Shown piece by piece: positions 1 through 9,750 of a stretch of DNA of 64,000 bases (its first letter is position 1; each line of letters opens with the position of its first letter). The notes below the pieces were generated by a model, which was given only the letters and a program-made list of their open reading frames with translations, had not been told where the DNA came from and did not search any database. The stretch spans positions 253,001 to 317,000 of the forward strand of contig NZ_KB898709.1 of NCBI RefSeq assembly GCF_000377745.1, in the 5' to 3' direction. The stretch comes from Gilvimarinus chinensis DSM 19667. Its GTDB lineage: Bacteria; Pseudomonadota; Gammaproteobacteria; Pseudomonadales; Cellvibrionaceae. Made by a program: the position numbers and the translations under genes.

Positions 1-198
1 ATGAAAAAAAATAGTACCGTGATGGCCAATTCAACTCAAGGTGTTAGCGTCTTCGGTAAATCCATCACCAAGCTTTTATCAATGGTGGAGTGACAACTCA
101 ACCACCTAGACTCAAGTAGCTGTCGACAGGGTGCGGGAAAGTGCCAACCAGAACCAGACCAAGCCACCATTCCCGCTCCCTGTAAATCGTCCTACAAT

Positions 199-1764
199 TT
201 ACCCTCGCTGCACATTCAACTCCGCTTCAATCTCTTCCATCCGCTTAGTATTAAGCGGGTAGAAAATCAGCAAAAATACCGCAGCGAAGGCAAATATCGC
301 GGGGATCCAGCTCATTAGCATCACCATACCGTCGGTGGCCTGGGCAATGGTACTTGGGTCGGTACCCACGTAGCCGTAACCACCTAGCACCAGCAACACC
401 AAAGCGCCGGCAAAACCACCGCCGGTTTTTTGGATAAAGCTACCGGCGGAGTAAAACAGGCCGGTAGCACGGCGGCCGTGTTTCCACTCGGAGTAATCGG
501 CGGCATCGCCCAACATACTGAAGGTCAGTACCGGCATAAAGGCAGCGAAAAATTCGGCGGCGCAGCCCAGTACAAACAGGCCGGTGACATTATCGCTGCT
601 CAGGAAAGAGATGCAGCCTGTCAGCACGCCGCTGATTATCAGCGAGGCAATAAACAACGTCTTTTTACCCACCAGGCGCGTGAAATAACCGCATACAAAG
701 GCCGCGAAAATCGAGGTGATCAGCAGTGCCAAAAAGTACATGCCAGTCATGGTGGGTTCGTGCAAATAATGCTTAAAGTAGTAAGCGATGACTACATACT
801 TAATGCCGTTAAACAGCATGGTCAAAAAGCCCAGGCCCAGAATCATCAGCCAGGGTTTGTTGGTTAACAGGTTAACCAAATCGCGCTGTGAAGGCGTGGT
901 TTCACCCTCGGGGCGACGAATAAGCTTACGAATTAAATAACCCGTACCCACCAGCACCAGAGCACAAAACACCCCCATATACCAAGGGTTGAGTTTGTAG
1001 GTGGCATCGCTGCCCTGCGTCAGGCTGAAAAAGAACAGCGAAATAGACAGCAAAGGCACGATAATAAACGGCAGGTTAACGAGCAGATCTTTAAATTCTT
1101 TTTTGAACGAGCCAGTGTTCTCGGTTGGGACGATACGCTCTTTGGTGGTAGCAAAAGTGATCACGCACAACGCCACCAATAAAACCGCGAACACGTACAT
1201 GGTTTGCTGGTAGCCTTTGGCTTCGTCACCCTGGCCAAAGTACTCCACCAGGTAAGGTGTACCGGCCATCACCAAAGCGCCACCTAAAAACGCCCCGGCA
1301 AAACGGTAACCGGACAGCACGCTGCGCTCTTCGTGGCTTGAGGTCATCACCCCCATCAGCGCCGAATAAGGCACGTTATTCACCGTATAGGCGAGGGTTA
1401 AACCGATATAAGTAAAGTAGGCCCACACCAATTTCATTTCGGGGCTGATATCAGGCGCGGTAAAAGCCATTACCATAAACAGGCCCAGCACCGGGGCAGA
1501 CCATAAAATCCACGGGCGGAACTTACCGTATTTGGTCTGGGTGCGGTCGGCAATCATGCCCATAATAATGTCGGTGATGCCGTCGGATACCCGTACCAAC
1601 AGCAGCAAAGCGGCGGCAGCGGCAGCGGTAATACCGAGCGTATCGGTATAAAAAACGGCCAGATAAGCCAAGGCACCGCGCCACACTAAATTGGCGGCGG
1701 CATCGCCCATGGCGTAACCGGATTTTTCTAAAACAGAGAGTTTACTGGCAGAAGATGTGGCCAC
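199..1764 (-). CDS. GPH-family sugar:cation symporter (MFS_2)
   Basis: A 521-residue inner-membrane carrier with about 12 hydrophobic segments. The N-terminus has the glycoside-pentoside-hexuronide family signature: GYAMGDAAANLVW, then DGITDIIMGMIADRT, then GKFRPW in the TM2-TM3 loop. The family imports glycosides, pentosides or uronides with Na+ or H+. The start is a GTG at 1762-1764 preceded by GAGGTGA at good spacing. It stands alone on the minus strand. Given the xylanases elsewhere in the window, xylo-oligosaccharides or their products are a plausible substrate, but the sequence does not show specificity. Confidence 0.88.
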   Translation of the reverse strand: MATSSASKLSVLEKSGYAMGDAAANLVWRGALAYLAVFYTDTLGITAAAAAALLLLVRVSDGITDIIMGMIADRTQTKYGKFRPWILWSAPVLGLFMVMAFTAPDISPEMKLVWAYFTYIGLTLAYTVNNVPYSALMGVMTSSHEERSVLSGYRFAGAFLGGALVMAGTPYLVEYFGQGDEAKGYQQTMYVFAVLLVALCVITFATTKERIVPTENTGSFKKEFKDLLVNLPFIIVPLLSISLFFFSLTQGSDATYKLNPWYMGVFCALVLVGTGYLIRKLIRRPEGETTPSQRDLVNLLTNKPWLMILGLGFLTMLFNGIKYVVIAYYFKHYLHEPTMTGMYFLALLITSIFAAFVCGYFTRLVGKKTLFIASLIISGVLTGCISFLSSDNVTGLFVLGCAAEFFAAFMPVLTFSMLGDAADYSEWKHGRRATGLFYSAGSFIQKTGGGFAGALVLLVLGGYGYVGTDPSTIAQATDGMVMLMSWIPAIFAFAAVFLLIFYPLNTKRMEEIEAELNVQRG

Positions 1765-1910
1765 GTGTCACCTCGAGGTCTTGTCGTTATATGGGCATTT
1801 TGGGCTGCAGGGGCAGAGAGAGCGGCCCCCAAAGCGGGTCAAGCATAAGAGTCGGCACCGCAAAAGTACAGCGTTACCAATAGGTTATCGATATCGTGAA
1901 GGGCAACAAT

Positions 1911-2270
1911 TCACCCCTGGTGTAACCGATGCGCAATCGCCGCCTTCCACTCGCCTATCGCCGTATGGTCAGATTCGTACAAAGCGATACCCGTGTGATA
2001 GCGTGAGCCGGCCGCGCGGCACCACTTTACCTCCCCCGACAGCACAAAGCGCTGGTCCGGCTTGCGCAGCTGCACGCACAAGGCATAGATATGGCCAACG
2101 GGTAGGGCGCGGTCCAGCTCCACCTGCAAGCCATTTGCCGATAAATCCGTAGACCGGCTCAGTACTATCGTACCGGCCCCTGCGGCGGGCTCGCTTTCCA
2201 GCTCGATGTACACGGCTTCGCTGGCATCCAGGCGATACTCCTGACGCTGCTCACTGGGTTGAGTTTTCAT
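1911..2270 (-). CDS. PilZ-domain protein
   Basis: A 119-residue single-domain cytoplasmic protein. The cyclic-di-GMP-binding signature is visible: RQEYR (RxxxR) at residues 9-13 and DLSANG (D/NxSxxG) about 30 residues later, within a beta-rich domain. It lies 21 bp downstream of the DUF1631 gene on the same strand, a pairing that suggests co-transcription. PilZ proteins act as c-di-GMP effectors for motility, adhesion or exopolysaccharide. The partner here is unknown, though the DUF1631 neighbour is the obvious candidate. Confidence 0.85.
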   Translation of the reverse strand: MKTQPSEQRQEYRLDASEAVYIELESEPAAGAGTIVLSRSTDLSANGLQVELDRALPVGHIYALCVQLRKPDQRFVLSGEVKWCRAAGSRYHTGIALYESDHTAIGEWKAAIAHRLHQG

Positions 2271-2291
2271 GATGGGTCCGTTCCTTTTTTG

Positions 2292-4037
2292 TTATTCCGT
2301 GCGCCGCAGACCGCGCACGATGGTTTCTAATCGGTTTTCAAAGCGCTGTTCCGGCGGGTAGAACACCGCCCTGCCCGCCAATGCCATGGCCAGTAACTCG
2401 TCATATTGCAGCTCGGCCACTTTACTGCCCACCCGATCCACAAAAATATACTTACCGGTAGAGCGCATACTTACGGCTAACTTACAGCGAATGCTGCGGC
2501 CATCTTTGGTGGGTAAGTCGGCCCAGGTGCCCAACGTCAGGCCGTCAATTTCATCGCGTACTTTTTGCTCATGGGCGGCTTTACGCTCGGCCTCCTGTTG
2601 TTGCTGCTGACGCACTCGCGCCGCTTCGGCCTCGGACGCCAAGCGCTCAGCCTCAGCGCGCGCCTTGGCCTCGGCCTGTTGGCGCGCCGCCGCTTCGCGG
2701 GCGCGGGCTTCGGCCAATTGCTGCCGGCGCTTTAACTCGGCTTCACGCGCTTCGGCCGCCGCCACTTCGCGCGCCTCATATAAAGCCTCTAATTGTGCTA
2801 AACGCCCATTCGCCGCCGTCAGCGCGGCAGACATCACAGGGATTTGAGCAATCTCACGGGCAATGTCAGCGTCCAGACAGGCGCGCATTTGCGCCGCGGA
2901 TTTCTGCAACGCCTTCTGACCGTTTCGGTTTACAAAAAGCAGTTGATCCGTGCCCGGTGCCTGCAGTAGAAACTGACACCGCAGCTGAGTTTCACCATGA
3001 AACTCCAGCCAATCCCCAGCGCTAAAATGGTGGCTCTCCCCACCAGCTTGTAAATGTTTAAGCGCTTCAGCTTCGCCATTTACCTCCCGCACCGGGGCCG
3101 AGATGGTTTCAATGCTCAGGCCTTTTAATAACTGAATAACGCAAGCCGAAATGTCACCAACAAAGCCCTGATAGGATTCGGCGCTGCAAGACGGTGGTGG
3201 TTCAGCACGCTCGAGCTGCGATATCAGCGCCGGGCCTTTATTGAAAAAAGCCTGACGATCACTATCGGATTTGTCCGGGTTAAGCGACCACACCATCAGT
3301 CGCAGCATGCGTGACCAAAAGCTCCAAGTCGTCGACTGATCAGAACCGTTAATTAACTCAAACTGCAACGCCGGTGTCAGCTGCTGCTGAATAAACGCGA
3401 GTATGGGTTCTGGCAGCAGGCGGCCAGCCACCACCTGGTTGTACAACTCAGCCACTTTATGCTCGGCATGCACGGCTCGAATGCGGCCCAGCTCAGAAGC
3501 TTGCATACGCTCGGCCAGCAGCGCCGCACGGTCTAACTCTTTCGCACACGCCTGGTTAAACGCCGTTAACGCCTGGGTTTGGTTGTCGCCCGCCTCAAGC
3601 GCGGCCACCAGTGCATCCAAGCGCTGGTAAAACTTAGCCCCCTGAGGGCCTAACGAATCGCACCAGGTTTGTACGTGGTAAAACACCTCATCCCAGGCGC
3701 GCCTGCACTCGCGCAAAGGGCCTAACGCAAGGCTCTCGTCCGCCACCACTTGCGCCACTAAAAAGGCCCCTAAGCGCTGCACTTGGGGTGCAATAGCTCG
3801 GTCACAATCCGTGTTGTTGTGCAACGAATGCCATAGCCAGGCCGCGTACAAACCGGGCAAGCCCGCCGCTGCCGAGACAGCCTGCGCCGAATAGGCCTGC
3901 CAGCTATCCTCAGCTTGCAACACCTCGGTCGGTAACGACATTAACTCAGCTGTTTCCACAGGTCCGGTTGGCACGCCGCCTTTTAGTAACGGGTAAAGCC
4001 GTAAGGCGCGCTCACTAACGTCTGGTTTAGTGCTCAT
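2292..4037 (-). CDS. DUF1631-like protein with two tandem C-terminal modules
   Basis: A 581-residue cytoplasmic protein. After an alpha-helical N-terminal region come two related modules, each with a G-x-W-x-x-L/F opening and an FVxRxGxK motif: about residues 335-394 (GDWLEF...LLFVNRNGQK) and 500-581 (GTWADL...YIFVDRVGSK). They are separated by about 100 residues of Ala/Glu/Arg/Gln-rich predicted coiled coil. The second module matches the C-terminal part of DUF1631 proteins, which are often encoded beside PilZ genes. The family function is not established. The first copy is more divergent and may be a duplication within the gene. It is the first gene of a probable two-gene operon with the PilZ gene. 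Confidence 0.7.
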   Translation of the reverse strand: MSTKPDVSERALRLYPLLKGGVPTGPVETAELMSLPTEVLQAEDSWQAYSAQAVSAAAGLPGLYAAWLWHSLHNNTDCDRAIAPQVQRLGAFLVAQVVADESLALGPLRECRRAWDEVFYHVQTWCDSLGPQGAKFYQRLDALVAALEAGDNQTQALTAFNQACAKELDRAALLAERMQASELGRIRAVHAEHKVAELYNQVVAGRLLPEPILAFIQQQLTPALQFELINGSDQSTTWSFWSRMLRLMVWSLNPDKSDSDRQAFFNKGPALISQLERAEPPPSCSAESYQGFVGDISACVIQLLKGLSIETISAPVREVNGEAEALKHLQAGGESHHFSAGDWLEFHGETQLRCQFLLQAPGTDQLLFVNRNGQKALQKSAAQMRACLDADIAREIAQIPVMSAALTAANGRLAQLEALYEAREVAAAEAREAELKRRQQLAEARAREAAARQQAEAKARAEAERLASEAEAARVRQQQQQEAERKAAHEQKVRDEIDGLTLGTWADLPTKDGRSIRCKLAVSMRSTGKYIFVDRVGSKVAELQYDELLAMALAGRAVFYPPEQRFENRLETIVRGLRRTE

Positions 4038-4249
4038 AATTTACCCACGAATGACCCATGAGCGTGCAAGCCTCTCTTTTTTCGCACCGATGCGGAACCT
4101 CCCGACACAACCAGCCCGCACCAAAACTGAAACAGCACGTGGTGCATACGCACCAGACAAAACCAACAATTCATTAAAACACCTTATTTACCGCAGAAGC
4201 CTCGCGAGCCACGGGCTTCAACCTGCACCAAGTCGCACCATTGTCATTG

Positions 4250-4265
4250 TGGCATACCGGTTGCT
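4250..4265 (+). promoter_or_regulatory. Sigma-54 promoter for the nitrate transporter-kinase operon
   Basis: TGGCATACCGGTTGCT matches the -24/-12 consensus TGGCACG-N4-TTGCW at 14 of 16 positions, with the required GG-N10-GC spacing. It lies about 100 bp before the chosen ATG at 4367. The 140 bp upstream contain several GCACCA half-sites and one TGGTGC, the half-site sequence of NtrC operators, though not a perfect palindrome. Sigma-54/NtrC control of nitrate assimilation is well known, so the element fits the downstream gene. Confidence 0.7.
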
Positions 4266-4366
4266 GAAGGGGGGTTGTTTCGTACAGAAAAATCAACGCA
4301 CTGATTAGTCACAGTCAACACATGGTTTGCGTATTCGCAAAGACCAGTTTAGACGGAATAGCTGTT

Positions 4367-5842
4367 ATGAGTTCAGAAAAACTTAATTTACTCGATGTTA
4401 CCCGCGCCAACATTCGCTTGCTGCATTTAACCTGGTTTGCGTTCTTTTTAACCTTTGTGGTGTGGTTTTCACACGCGCCACTCAAGCCACTGATTATGGA
4501 AGCCTTTAATATGAGCAACGCCCAGTGGAAGGCGCTGCTGATTCTTAACGTGGCTTTGACCATTCCCTCGCGCATTGTGGTGGGCATTCTGGTGGACAAG
4601 TTTGGCCCGCGCATTGTGTATTCACTGCTGTTAGCCGCAGGTGGCTTAATGTGTTTAGCCTTTGCCTGCGCCCAAACCTATGAGCAGCTGGCACTGTTTC
4701 GGTTTTTACTGGGCTTTGTTGGTGCCGGGTTTGTTATTGGTATTCGTCTGGTGGGCGAATGGTTTCCCGCACGCCATGTAGGCCTGGCCGAAGGTGTATA
4801 CGGCGGCTGGGGTAACTTTGGCTCGGCCGCTGCCGCGTTTACCTTGCCCACCCTGGCGCTGCTGTTTGGTGGCGACGACGGCTGGCGCTATGCCATTGGC
4901 GTCACCGGGTTAATGGCGCTGGCCTACTCTGGTTTTTTCTACGCCCGCGCGCGCAACACACCCAAAGGCTCTACTTACTTTAAGCCGAAAAAATCCGGCG
5001 GCCTGGAAGTCACCAGCAAAAAAGATTTCTATTTCTACCTCGCCATGAACTTGCCCATGTACATTATTTTGGCGGTACTGGCCTGGAAACTTTCGCCTGC
5101 CGGGGTGGGCCTGCTAAGCCAGGGCACCACTTATTTAATGTACGGCATTTTGCTGGTGCTGTGTGCGTATCAGTTCAGCCAGATTTATAAAGTAAACAAA
5201 GACATGCTGCACGGCGCCCCGGTGCCCGAGCACGATAAATACAAATTCAAGCAAGTGGCCATTTTAGACTGGGCTTACTTTGTTACTTTCGGCTCGGAGC
5301 TGGCGGTGGTGTCTATGCTGCCCGCGTTCTTTTTAGAAACCTTTGAGGGCATGACCCTGGCCGCCGCCGGTGCATTGGGCGCGGCCTTTGCGTTTATGAA
5401 TTTGGTGGCGCGCCCCGGCGGTGGTTACATCAGCGATAAATTCGGTCGCCGTCTTTCCATGTCGATTTTTATTATCGGCTTAACCATCGGTTACTTCACC
5501 CTGTCGCAAGTCAATGGTGCCTGGCCGGTATGGATGGCCGTTATCGCGGTAATGTTCTGCTCGTTCTTCGTGCAGGCTGGTGAAGGCGCGGTATTTGCCA
5601 TGGTGCCACTGGTTAAGCGCCGTTTAACCGGGCAGGTGGCAGGCATGGCCGGTGCTTACGGCAACGTGGGCGCGGTTACCTTCCTGACCATTTACAGCTT
5701 TGTGGATGCCAGCACCTTCTTTATGGTGATTGGCGGCTGCGCGCTGGTTATTTTTGGTATTGTGCAGTTTTTAGAAGAACCTCAGGGCCACATGCACGAG
5801 GTTAACGAAGACGGCAGCATTACCCAAATAGAACTGACCTAA
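4367..5842 (+). CDS. nasA: Nitrate/nitrite MFS transporter (NarK/NasA family)
   Basis: A 491-residue 12-TM carrier from the chosen ATG; an upstream in-frame ATG at 4322 would add 15 residues. The later start is preferred because the family begins close to the KLNLLDxxRxNIRxLHxTWFAFF block and a GGAA sits 9 nt upstream. Nitrate-porter motifs are visible: [20 protein letters not shown] in the second half and [15 protein letters not shown]. It imports nitrate, probably for assimilation. A PP2C-kinase fusion follows 44 bp later, an order also seen in Pseudomonas near nirB. The nitrate and nitrite reductase genes themselves are not in the window. Confidence 0.9.
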   Translation: MSSEKLNLLDVTRANIRLLHLTWFAFFLTFVVWFSHAPLKPLIMEAFNMSNAQWKALLILNVALTIPSRIVVGILVDKFGPRIVYSLLLAAGGLMCLAFACAQTYEQLALFRFLLGFVGAGFVIGIRLVGEWFPARHVGLAEGVYGGWGNFGSAAAAFTLPTLALLFGGDDGWRYAIGVTGLMALAYSGFFYARARNTPKGSTYFKPKKSGGLEVTSKKDFYFYLAMNLPMYIILAVLAWKLSPAGVGLLSQGTTYLMYGILLVLCAYQFSQIYKVNKDMLHGAPVPEHDKYKFKQVAILDWAYFVTFGSELAVVSMLPAFFLETFEGMTLAAAGALGAAFAFMNLVARPGGGYISDKFGRRLSMSIFIIGLTIGYFTLSQVNGAWPVWMAVIAVMFCSFFVQAGEGAVFAMVPLVKRRLTGQVAGMAGAYGNVGAVTFLTIYSFVDASTFFMVIGGCALVIFGIVQFLEEPQGHMHEVNEDGSITQIELT

Positions 5843-5886
5843 GCTCTGTTCGCACACCGTTTTTACGCGATACAAAAGGCGCTAAG

Positions 5887-7641
5887 ATGTCCGCAACAAT
5901 AACAACACCGAAAGCGCCTATGGAACACTTACAACCCTCGCTCAAGGTGGCCTTTGCGCAACTGAGCGAGGCCGGCCGCAAAGCCGAAAACCAGGACACC
6001 GTCGGCGCCCGTTTTCCCGAGGGCGCCGCCATGGCCACCAAAGGCGTTGCCATGGCCATTGCCGATGGCGTCAGTTCATCCAGCGCCGCGCGCCAGGCAA
6101 GCCAAACTGCCGTTACCGGTATTCTCACCGACTATTACGCCACCCCGGATACCTGGCGCACCGGACAATCCGCCAGCCGCGTGATTCATTCGCTTAATCG
6201 TTATTTGTGGAGCCAGAGCCAAAACAACGTCCGCCAGGAAGGCTACCTGACCACACTGTCGCTACTGGTATTAAAAGGCGATAAGCTATTTATCTTTCAC
6301 GTGGGCGACAGCCGCATTTACCGCTTTCGCGCCGGACAACTTGAATTGCTCACCCGCGATCACAGCCAGCGCATTGACAAAAACACCACCTATTTAAGCC
6401 GCGCACTGGGGGCCGATTTATCACTGGAAATTGATATGGAGTCGCAGGAAATTGAGCGCGGCGACATTTACCTGTTAAGCACCGACGGCCTGCACGATTT
6501 TATCGACGAAAAAACCTTAACCCAGATGCTGCAAAGTAGCGATGATTTAGACGCGCAGTGCAAAGCTCTGTACCAAACCGCGCTGAATAACGGCAGTGAA
6601 GACAACATCAGTGTGCAACTGGCACGCGTAGATGACATAGGCACGCCAAGCGAAAGCGACGCCATTACGGTGCTGTCGCGCCTGCCTTTTCCACCGCTGC
6701 TAAAACCCGGCCACATTCTCGATGGGTTAACCGTCGAAAAAATTCTGCACGAATCAGAGCGCAGCCAGGTGTACCTGGTAAAAAACGCCGAGGGCACACC
6801 GCTGGTCATGAAAACCCCCTCGGTCAATTACGAAGACGACGCTGCCTACATAGAACGCTTTGTGCGTGAATCTTGGATTGGCTCGCGCCTGGCTAACCGC
6901 CACGTCGTGCGCGTGGTGGAACCGCCGCGCACCCGCACCTGTCTGTACTATTTAACCGAATATATTCCAGGCCCCACGCTCACCCAGGTCATCAAAGAGC
7001 GCGCGCCACTGCCGGTGTCCGATGCGGTAGAACTGATCGAACAACTGGTCATGGGCATTCGTGCTCTGCACCGCAAAGACACCTTGCACCAAGACTTAAA
7101 GCCGGACAACGTAGTGGTCGGCGCCCAGGGCGTGCGCATTGTCGATTTCGGCTCCTGCTGGGTGGCCGGCATTGAAGAGATGGCGTCCCCCATCGCCGCC
7201 GACAAAATCCTCGGCACACTGGACTACTCCGCGCCCGAATACCGCTACGGCGGCCCCACCGGCCCGCGCTCCGACCAATTTTCGCTGGCGGTATTAATGT
7301 ACGAAATGCTTACCGGCAAGCATCCGTTTGGTGAAGGCTACGGCAAAGCCATGGCGTTGCCACAGTTTCAAAAGCTGTCCTATCGCTCGGCGTTGCAATT
7401 TAATCCGCTCGTGCCCGTATGGATGGACCGCGCCCTGGAAAAAGCCCTGCACACGCAACCAGCGCAACGCTACGAAGCGCTATCCGAATGGCTGCAAGAT
7501 TTAAAACGCCCCAACCCAAACTGGCTGACCGCCAAACAAAAACCGCTCATGGAAAGACACCCGGAACGGGTATGGAAAGGGTTAGCGATTGCAGGGTGGG
7601 CAGTAGCGGTTGGACTGTTGGTGTTTGTTGTTACAAGGTAA
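5887..7641 (+). CDS. Bifunctional PP2C phosphatase-Ser/Thr protein kinase, membrane anchored
   Basis: 584 residues. Residues about 15-255 form a PP2C phosphatase (ENQD near 37, IADGVSSSS with Asp60, HVGDSRIYRF, LLSTDGLHD, EDNISV). Residues about 275-535 form a eukaryotic-type kinase: Lys309 (VMK), catalytic loop HQDLKPDN with Asp403, and DFG at Asp420, then an APE-like APEY. A single TM helix (about 563-583) ends the protein, so both enzymes face the cytoplasm as a C-tail-anchored unit. HxD is HQD rather than HRD. It follows the nitrate transporter and probably shares its sigma-54 promoter, suggesting reversible Ser/Thr phosphorylation in nitrogen assimilation. The target is unknown. Confidence 0.9.
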   Translation: MSATITTPKAPMEHLQPSLKVAFAQLSEAGRKAENQDTVGARFPEGAAMATKGVAMAIADGVSSSSAARQASQTAVTGILTDYYATPDTWRTGQSASRVIHSLNRYLWSQSQNNVRQEGYLTTLSLLVLKGDKLFIFHVGDSRIYRFRAGQLELLTRDHSQRIDKNTTYLSRALGADLSLEIDMESQEIERGDIYLLSTDGLHDFIDEKTLTQMLQSSDDLDAQCKALYQTALNNGSEDNISVQLARVDDIGTPSESDAITVLSRLPFPPLLKPGHILDGLTVEKILHESERSQVYLVKNAEGTPLVMKTPSVNYEDDAAYIERFVRESWIGSRLANRHVVRVVEPPRTRTCLYYLTEYIPGPTLTQVIKERAPLPVSDAVELIEQLVMGIRALHRKDTLHQDLKPDNVVVGAQGVRIVDFGSCWVAGIEEMASPIAADKILGTLDYSAPEYRYGGPTGPRSDQFSLAVLMYEMLTGKHPFGEGYGKAMALPQFQKLSYRSALQFNPLVPVWMDRALEKALHTQPAQRYEALSEWLQDLKRPNPNWLTAKQKPLMERHPERVWKGLAIAGWAVAVGLLVFVVTR

Positions 7642-7749
7642 GTTTTGGGGCGGACGGCTGAGGTTGAGGCCGATGTCTAATACTAAAAGACGGTTATTTT
7701 GGACAACCAAAGCGGGCTTTTTATTTGCCGTGTCGCCAGTCGTGGTCAG

Positions 7750-8211
7750 TTACTTATTTTTGCGCGGCGGCTTGCAAACAAAAGCCTGTGTAGCGTTTCG
7801 ATCAAAACCAGATCGCTCATAAAATCTAAATATCTCCTCATTTAAACGACCAGTTTGTAACATGATCTTGTAACAGTTTTTATCCCAAGCAATGCTCAAA
7901 TCATGCTGAAGGATAGCTTTCCCGTAACCTTTTCGACGAAAATTTCGATGAATGACGACATTTTCAATAATCGCATAAGGCCTGCAACCTCGAGTTAGAT
8001 TCGCAACAATAATTAAGCAACAGCTTCCAATAAGCTGTTCATGATGAAATGCGCCTATGCAAAAATAATCTGGATTCGACTGAATTTTCTCCCAAGTCAG
8101 CTCTAGCGTTCCATTACAGGGAATTGCTTCGTCTTCTTCATGGAGATGTTTATATAGATCCAGTAGGTTATTTAGTTCAGTGGTTGTCAGCTCTCGAATT
8201 TCCATTGTCAT
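7750..8211 (-). CDS. GNAT-family N-acetyltransferase
   Basis: 153 residues from the ATG at 8211, which has AGGTG six bases upstream; the open frame runs further but the extra N-terminus is not GNAT-like. The acetyl-CoA-binding motif A is clear: VVIHRNFRRKGYGKAIL (R/QxxGxG/A form RRKGYG), followed by the C-terminal FYERSGF motif B. It begins MEIRELTTTELNNLL, typical of single-domain acetyltransferases. The acceptor cannot be predicted. Confidence 0.85.
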   Translation of the reverse strand: MTMEIRELTTTELNNLLDLYKHLHEEDEAIPCNGTLELTWEKIQSNPDYFCIGAFHHEQLIGSCCLIIVANLTRGCRPYAIIENVVIHRNFRRKGYGKAILQHDLSIAWDKNCYKIMLQTGRLNEEIFRFYERSGFDRNATQAFVCKPPRKNK

Positions 8212-8362
8212 AGCACCTAACACTGTGATTTTCAGCCGTAGCATAGCCTTCGTGAAAATATAAGGGGCAGCCCCTCTCGGGTCCGGATAGTTTAGAGCAC
8301 AGAGGTAAATTAGCCCTGAAAAATTCGCTTTCAATATGGATGCCACAAAAAAAACGTATGTT

Positions 8363-8635
8363 TTACGTGGCACGTTTCTTTATGAAGTTGAAAACGTTTA
8401 CCAGGATAAACCCCCAAGCATAGCTATGTAAAAGTAGGAGAAAAACATTAAAGATAACCACCTCCCCCATCATTGTCGACATTATCCTCAAAGGCCAGTC
8501 GATCGCCCTGCTTATTGTATCCGCTGGACAATACCGATCGTAATAGTTTGTCAAACAATAGCCAGCTATTAGAAAAATGATGCTCAAATGGATTCCTGCA
8601 ACTACGAATATCCACTTTGATCGGAATAGAATCAT
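8363..8635 (-). CDS. Small two-TM membrane protein, unknown
   Basis: About 90 residues starting MILFRSKWIFVV, with two hydrophobic helices (first about residues 7-28, second near 60-80) and a basic tail (FIKKRAT). An in-frame ATG at 8695 would add 20 residues. The later start is chosen because GGAACGAG precedes it and the first TM then follows directly. No family is recognised. It sits alone between the acetyltransferase and the DUF2959 lipoprotein on the same strand. Confidence 0.45.
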   Translation of the reverse strand: MILFRSKWIFVVAGIHLSIIFLIAGYCLTNYYDRYCPADTISRAIDWPLRIMSTMMGEVVIFNVFLLLLHSYAWGFILVNVFNFIKKRAT

Positions 8636-8742
8636 TGAACTCGTTCCATTGGTGTTCCCTATAAACGCAAAAACTGGTGCCAAACAAAAAGACACCGTAC
8701 TTATGCAGCAATAGCTTCCTTCTTTTCACAGAAAACTGCGCT

Positions 8743-8777
8743 CAGGCCTTACACTTTGGTGCGAAGTGTAAAACCTG
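8743..8777 (-). terminator. Stem-loop downstream of the DUF2959 gene
   Basis: CAGG-N2-TTACACTT, loop TGGTGCG, AAGTGTAA-N2-CCTG: an 8-bp perfect stem extended by four more pairs after a 2-nt internal loop. It lies 47 bp past the stop codon of the DUF2959 lipoprotein gene. No strong T-run follows on the minus strand, so termination is inferred from position and symmetry. Confidence 0.5.
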
Positions 8778-8823
8778 AACATCATCTACTTTTTAATACT
8801 TTAGCGTTAGCGAATACGACTTA

Positions 8824-9468
8824 TTAATTTTTCAGACTACTGATAAACGCCTCTGACTCGGCAATGGATTTTTCCATCTCCCTAATAAGCCCGGCAACTT
8901 CGGTATTGACATTTCCAAGCTCACCCTGGAGCGAGTCAATCGCGCGCGCGTTCAAGTTATGTTTCAGGAACAACACCTGATCTTGAAACACTTGTAACAC
9001 CGGGTCCATACGTGCCTCGGCACTGCGCATAGCGTTAATCAGCTTATCGTATTGCTTTTTGGTCTGACGCAGCTTGGCTTCACTTTGCCGCTTTAAATTG
9101 GCATTGCTATACAAATCAATTTCATCTTCCCACTCATCAAACAGGGCTTCGGAAACATCTTCCACCGAGTTAATTCGCTCGGACACCTTTTCTGCCGCCG
9201 CTTTACTGTCCTCGTATTCGTCGTTGAGTTTCTCGTAGCGCTCTACCAAATCCTGGTCTTCAATCGTCACTATCGATTGATACTGCTCCAGCGCGGACTC
9301 AAATTGCTCCTTGGCATCGGTTTGCGACTCCTGCGCCGACTCCACGCGGTCAATCATAATATCGCGCTTATGAACCCCTGCTTTCTCCATCGCCCCGTAA
9401 TACACCGACTGACAACCCGACAGAGCCACGACCAAAACGGAGCTGACAAACCAACGACTTATTAACAT
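8824..9468 (-). CDS. DUF2959 lipoprotein
   Basis: 214 residues. The N-terminus is a lipoprotein signal ending LSGCQS, with Cys about residue 19. The mature part is almost entirely charged alpha-helix with heptad character (about residues 40-110 and 130-210), and the start CQSVYYGAMEKAGVHKRDI is typical of the DUF2959 family. It is probably a periplasmic or outer-membrane-anchored coiled-coil protein; its function is not known. Single gene with a stem-loop downstream. Confidence 0.8.
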   Translation of the reverse strand: MLISRWFVSSVLVVALSGCQSVYYGAMEKAGVHKRDIMIDRVESAQESQTDAKEQFESALEQYQSIVTIEDQDLVERYEKLNDEYEDSKAAAEKVSERINSVEDVSEALFDEWEDEIDLYSNANLKRQSEAKLRQTKKQYDKLINAMRSAEARMDPVLQVFQDQVLFLKHNLNARAIDSLQGELGNVNTEVAGLIREMEKSIAESEAFISSLKN

Positions 9469-9750
9469 GCTTATTCACCTTTCGTTTGATTGGTTGAAGG
9501 CCTAAAAACCTCCTGAGTTGTCAAAAGCGCGCTGAGATTGTGATTTTTTCTCTCTTAACGCTGCTCAAGCGGGTTTTAGAGCCACTTATAATTAAGAACA
9601 TCAGTAAAGCAGGTTTTGTACCAGCCACGGAGGATGCTGGCCCGGTGCCGGCGTGATAAATGGTTTTCAATGAAGCAAAGGCAAGTGAAATCTGTAATAA
9701 CCGATGGAATCGATAACTCGCTTCTGGCAAAGTATGGTTAGCATGGCGCT

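Noticed and set aside
1-93. 30-codon open frame at the start of the window (MKKNSTVMANS...)
   Set aside because: No upstream sequence to judge a ribosome site, no motif, and may be a chance frame.
430-867. 145-residue plus-strand frame inside the GPH symporter gene
   Set aside because: Antisense shadow of a clear transporter gene; no start context or family.
4118-4240. A complete NtrC operator upstream of nasA
   Set aside because: Only half-sites (GCACCA, TGGTGC) are visible; no palindrome with the known 3-base spacing, so only mentioned as suggestive.
8448-8729. 93-residue minus-strand frame overlapping the small membrane protein
   Set aside because: Different frame, no hydrophobic pattern; the 8363-8635 frame has two TM helices and a better start.
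9521-9730. 69-residue minus-strand frame in the intergenic region
   Set aside because: Low-complexity look, no ribosome site, no conserved feature.
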